Part shown: positions 61,019 through 64,000 of the stretch, piece by piece
Layout of the letters: each line of letters starts with the position of its first letter
Position numbering within the stretch: position 1 is the stretch's first letter
NCBI RefSeq assembly: GCF_002924365.1
Contig: NZ_PQWB01000042.1
Location: forward strand, 1-64,000
DNA: 64,000 nt
Reading direction: 5' to 3'
From: Chromobacterium alticapitis
GTDB lineage: Bacteria > Pseudomonadota > Gammaproteobacteria > Burkholderiales > Chromobacteriaceae
Translations under genes and position numbers: made by a program
Notes under the pieces: model-generated
Databases searched by the model: none
The model's input: only the letters and a program-made list of their open reading frames with translations
What the model was told of the DNA's origin: nothing

Positions 61019-62983
61019 TTACAGGGGCTGTTGCAGCTGCTGCAGGATTTGCGGGTTTTCCAGCGTGGACACGTCCTGGGTGATTTCCTCGCCCTTGGCG
61101 ATGGAACGCAGCAGGCGGCGCATGATCTTGCCGGAACGGGTCTTGGGCAGGTTCTCGCCGAAGCGGATGTCGTCCGGCTGCGCGATCTTGCCGATCTCGT
61201 GCGCCACCCAGTTTTTCAGCTCGGCCGCCACGGTCTTGGCGGCGTCGCCTTGCGGGCGGGCGCCCTTCAGCACCACGAAGGCCACCACGGCTTCGCCCTT
61301 GACGTCATGCGGCTTGCCGACCACGGCGGCTTCCGCCACCAGCGGGTTGGCCACTAGGGCCGACTCGATCTCCATGGTGCCCAGACGGTGGCCGGATACG
61401 TTCAGCACGTCGTCGATGCGGCCCATGATCCAGAAATAGCCGTTCTCGTCGCGGTTGGCCGAATCGCCGGCCAGGTAGTACTGGCCGTTGAACTCGTCCG
61501 GGAAATAGGTTTTCTTGAAGCGGTCCGGGTCGTTCCAGATGGTGCGCACCAGGGACGGGAACGGTTTCTTGATCACCAGGAAGCCGCCGCGGCCCGGTTC
61601 GACTTGCGCGCCGGATTCGTCGACGATGTCGGCGATCACGCCCGGCAGCGGCAGGGTGCATGATCCCGGCTTGGTGGCGACGGCGCCCGGCAGCGGCGCG
61701 ATCATGGCCGAGCCGGTTTCGGTTTGCCACCAGGTATCGACGATGGGGCAGCGGCCGCCGCCCACCGTTTCGTAATACCAGATCCACGCTTCCGGGTTGA
61801 TCGGCTCGCCCACCGTGCCCAGCACGCGCAGGCTGGATAGATCGAACTGCTTGGGCAGGTCGGCGCCTAGCTTGATCAGCGAGCGGATGGCGGTCGGCGC
61901 GGTGTAGAAGATGGAAACCTTGTGTTTTTCAATCATGCGCCAGAAGCGGCCGGCGTCCGGATAGGTGGGCACGCCCTCGAAGATGACCTGGGTGGCGCCA
62001 TTGGCCAGCGGGCCGTAGCAGACGTAGCTGTGGCCGGTGATCCAGCCCACGTCGGCGGTGCACCAGAAAACGTCGTTGGGCTTGTAGTCGAACACCCAGC
62101 GGAAGCTGTTGATCGCGCCCAGCAAATAGCCGGCGGTGCTGTGCTGGATGCCCTTGGGCTTGCCGGTGGAGCCCGAGGTATAGAGGATGAACAGCGGGTC
62201 TTCGGCGTTCATCCATTCCGGCTCGCAGGCCTCGCTCTGGCCTTCTATCAGCTTGTGCCACCATACGTCGCGGCCATCGGTCCAGTCTGCGCCGCCGTTG
62301 GTGCGCTGATACACCACAACGTGCTTGATAGACTCCGCGCCTTCCAGCGTCAACGCCTCGTCCACCGTGGACTTCAGCGGCACGCTCTTGCCGCCGCGCA
62401 GGCCTTCGTTGGCGGTGATCACCACCGTGGCGCCGGCATCCTGGATGCGGTCGCGCACCGCGCCGGCGGAGAAGCCGCCGAACACCACGGAGTGGATGGC
62501 GCCGATGCGGGCGCAGGCCTGCATCGCCACTACGGCTTCAATGCCCATGGGCATGTAGACCACCACGCGGTCGCCCTTGGCCACGCCCAGGCTCTTCAGG
62601 CCATTGGCGAACTGGCAAACGCGGCGGTGCAGCTCTGCATAAGTGACGCGGGTGACGTCGCCGTCGTCGGCCTCGAAGATGATGGCGATCTTGTTGGCGT
62701 TGGCGGCCAGGTGGCGGTCCAGGCAGTTGTAGGACGCGTTCAGCACGCCGTCGTCGAACCACTTGAAGAACGGCGCCTGGCTGTCGTCCAGCACGCGGGA
62801 GAACGGTTTCTTCCACGTGATCAACTCGCGCGCCAGATCCCCCCAGAACGACAGGTAATGATCGTCGGCCTGCTCGCACAAGGCGTTGTAGGCCTCCATG
62901 CCGCTGATCGCCGCCTTGCGGCGGAACTCGTCCGACGGGGCGAAGCTGCGGGTTTCCTTGAGGATGGAATCTAGCGTCGACAT
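61019..62983 (-). CDS. acs: Acetyl-CoA synthetase
   Basis: The enzyme has 654 residues from ATG 62983, with GGAGA seven bases upstream. It activates acetate to acetyl-CoA via acetyl-AMP. Seen are the P-loop [20 protein letters not shown], the acetate pocket [10 protein letters not shown], the hinge [16 protein letters not shown] and the acetylatable Lys in [11 protein letters not shown]. It lies 71 bases downstream of actP on the same strand. Together with malate synthase it indicates growth on acetate. Confidence 0.97.
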   Translation of the reverse strand: MSTLDSILKETRSFAPSDEFRRKAAISGMEAYNALCEQADDHYLSFWGDLARELITWKKPFSRVLDDSQAPFFKWFDDGVLNASYNCLDRHLAANANKIAIIFEADDGDVTRVTYAELHRRVCQFANGLKSLGVAKGDRVVVYMPMGIEAVVAMQACARIGAIHSVVFGGFSAGAVRDRIQDAGATVVITANEGLRGGKSVPLKSTVDEALTLEGAESIKHVVVYQRTNGGADWTDGRDVWWHKLIEGQSEACEPEWMNAEDPLFILYTSGSTGKPKGIQHSTAGYLLGAINSFRWVFDYKPNDVFWCTADVGWITGHSYVCYGPLANGATQVIFEGVPTYPDAGRFWRMIEKHKVSIFYTAPTAIRSLIKLGADLPKQFDLSSLRVLGTVGEPINPEAWIWYYETVGGGRCPIVDTWWQTETGSAMIAPLPGAVATKPGSCTLPLPGVIADIVDESGAQVEPGRGGFLVIKKPFPSLVRTIWNDPDRFKKTYFPDEFNGQYYLAGDSANRDENGYFWIMGRIDDVLNVSGHRLGTMEIESALVANPLVAEAAVVGKPHDVKGEAVVAFVVLKGARPQGDAAKTVAAELKNWVAHEIGKIAQPDDIRFGENLPKTRSGKIMRRLLRSIAKGEEITQDVSTLENPQILQQLQQPL

Positions 62984-63054
62984 GTGTTTCTCCAAAGTCT
63001 TTGATGTTGTCGCCACGCGTCATCCGGCGCGCGGCGTGTCAATGATGGTGACAT

Positions 63055-64000
63055 TTAATGCTTGCTGGCGCCACTGGCTCCGATGCCGGTCATCGCCCGC
63101 ACGTACTGGGCTTCGAACTTGGATTTTTCGAGGGCCGCCTGCTTGGAGCTGTCCAGCACCGAGATCAGCCAGGTGGTGACGAAGGCCAGCGTCATCGAGA
63201 AGATGGCAGGGTTCTTGTACGGGAACACCGCGTGCTCATGCTTCAGCACTTCCACCCACACAGTCGGCCCCAGCACGATCAGCACCACCGCGGTCAGCAG
63301 GCCTACCAGGCCGCCCAGCACGGCGCCGCGCGTGGTCAGGCCCTTCCAGAACATCGACAGGAACAGCACGGGGAAGTTTGCCGAGGCGGCGATGGAGAAG
63401 GCTAGGCCCACCATGAAGGCGATGTTCTGCTTCTCGAACACCAGGCCCAGCACGATGGCGACGACGCCCAGCACCACGGTGGTGATCTTGGACACGCGGA
63501 TCTCATCGGCCTCATTGGCCTTGCCATGCTTGATCACGCTGGCGTACAGGTCATGCGACACCGCGGACGCGCCGGACAGCGCCAGGCCGGCCACCACCGC
63601 CAGAATGGTGGCGAAGGCGACGGCGGAGATGAAGCCGAGGAAGATGTCGCCGCCGACGGCGTCGGCCAGGTGGATGGCCGCCATATTGTTGCCGCCTATC
63701 AGCTGGGTGACGGATTTGCCGTTCTTGACCACGGTTTCCATCATGCCTGGATGGTTCAGCACCAGCATGATGGCGCCGAAGCCGATGATGAAGGTGAGAA
63801 TGTAGAAGTAGCCGATGAAGCCGGTGGCGAAGAACACCGACTTGCGCGCTTCCTTGGCGTCCGCCACGGTGAAGAAGCGCATCAGGATGTGCGGCAAGCC
63901 GGCGGTGCCGAACATCAGCGCCAGGCCCAGCGAGATGGAGTCGATAGGATCAGCCTTGCCCGGCGCCATGATGGCGGCGCCCTTGCTGTGCGCGGCCACG
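63055..64000 (-). CDS. actP: Cation/acetate symporter ActP, C-terminal part
   Basis: The last ~315 residues of a sodium:solute symporter are present; the gene runs off the right edge. [21 protein letters not shown] is the SSS-family acetate/glycolate permease signature, followed by about eight membrane segments. The C-terminus ends [10 protein letters not shown]. It imports acetate for the downstream acs. Confidence 0.95.
   Translation of the reverse strand, partial: VAAHSKGAAIMAPGKADPIDSISLGLALMFGTAGLPHILMRFFTVADAKEARKSVFFATGFIGYFYILTFIIGFGAIMLVLNHPGMMETVVKNGKSVTQLIGGNNMAAIHLADAVGGDIFLGFISAVAFATILAVVAGLALSGASAVSHDLYASVIKHGKANEADEIRVSKITTVVLGVVAIVLGLVFEKQNIAFMVGLAFSIAASANFPVLFLSMFWKGLTTRGAVLGGLVGLLTAVVLIVLGPTVWVEVLKHEHAVFPYKNPAIFSMTLAFVTTWLISVLDSSKQAALEKSKFEAQYVRAMTGIGASGASKH

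Noticed and set aside
1-64000. tRNA and rRNA genes
   Set aside because: I looked for cloverleaf ends and conserved rRNA words and found none that I could support by eye.

Overview
The window looks like chromosome of a high-GC betaproteobacterium of the Neisseriales, most like Chromobacterium. The evidence is protein-level resemblance and gene content: a secreted GH18 chitinase with a lux-box-like site, acs/actP, malate synthase with a LysR regulator, treBC with a LamB-type porin, and Neisseria FrpC-like RTX sequences. No species marker such as rRNA is present.

Layout. 1-530: 3' end of an IS5-like transposase and non-coding DNA. 531-8852: a solute-binding protein, an NIT-type chemoreceptor, and a five-gene unit (membrane CheA-like kinase, pseudo-receiver/CheX, CheY, short MCP-like protein, CheX-like protein) that looks like a self-contained phosphorelay. 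8941-14122: hydrolase, SgrR with a divergent SgrT-like small gene, chitinase. 14405-20127: hflK-hflC-Nramp-terC operon, divergent SPFH protein, YdcH. 20241-28383: metabolic and regulatory genes (NTF2-like, solute-binding protein, 2OG-Fe dioxygenase, DUF1345, GST, SIMPL, aceB, LysR, TreR).

28.4-44.7 kb is an accessory island carrying a type I secretion system (TolC-, HlyB- and HlyD-like), a LuxR-type regulator, a 1312-residue RTX protein and a glycosyltransferase. Between hlyD and the RTX gene lies AT-rich DNA built of repeated cassettes: small membrane or exported proteins (candidate immunity proteins), each followed by the 5' end of an RTX toxin gene, then a ~95-bp palindromic element, then a copy of the 3' end of an anchor gene (hlyD twice, luxR once). 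The secretion signal of RTX proteins is C-terminal, so I read this as a polymorphic toxin locus in which the N-terminal effector front is exchanged and old fronts with their immunity genes stay behind as orphans. The island lies between treR (27.7 kb) and its likely target operon treB-treC-porin (45-49.4 kb), and two direct repeats of a ~110-bp element flank it.

49.5-64 kb is ordinary chromosome: exported proteins, an APC permease behind a structured leader, a lipoprotein DegP-type protease, nth-rnfB, a LysR/CMD/tautomerase/DUF4865 cluster, a methyltransferase, an outer-membrane protein, a GNAT pseudogene, and acs with the 3' part of actP, which runs off the window. All homology statements rest on recognition from memory of family motifs; no database search was run.
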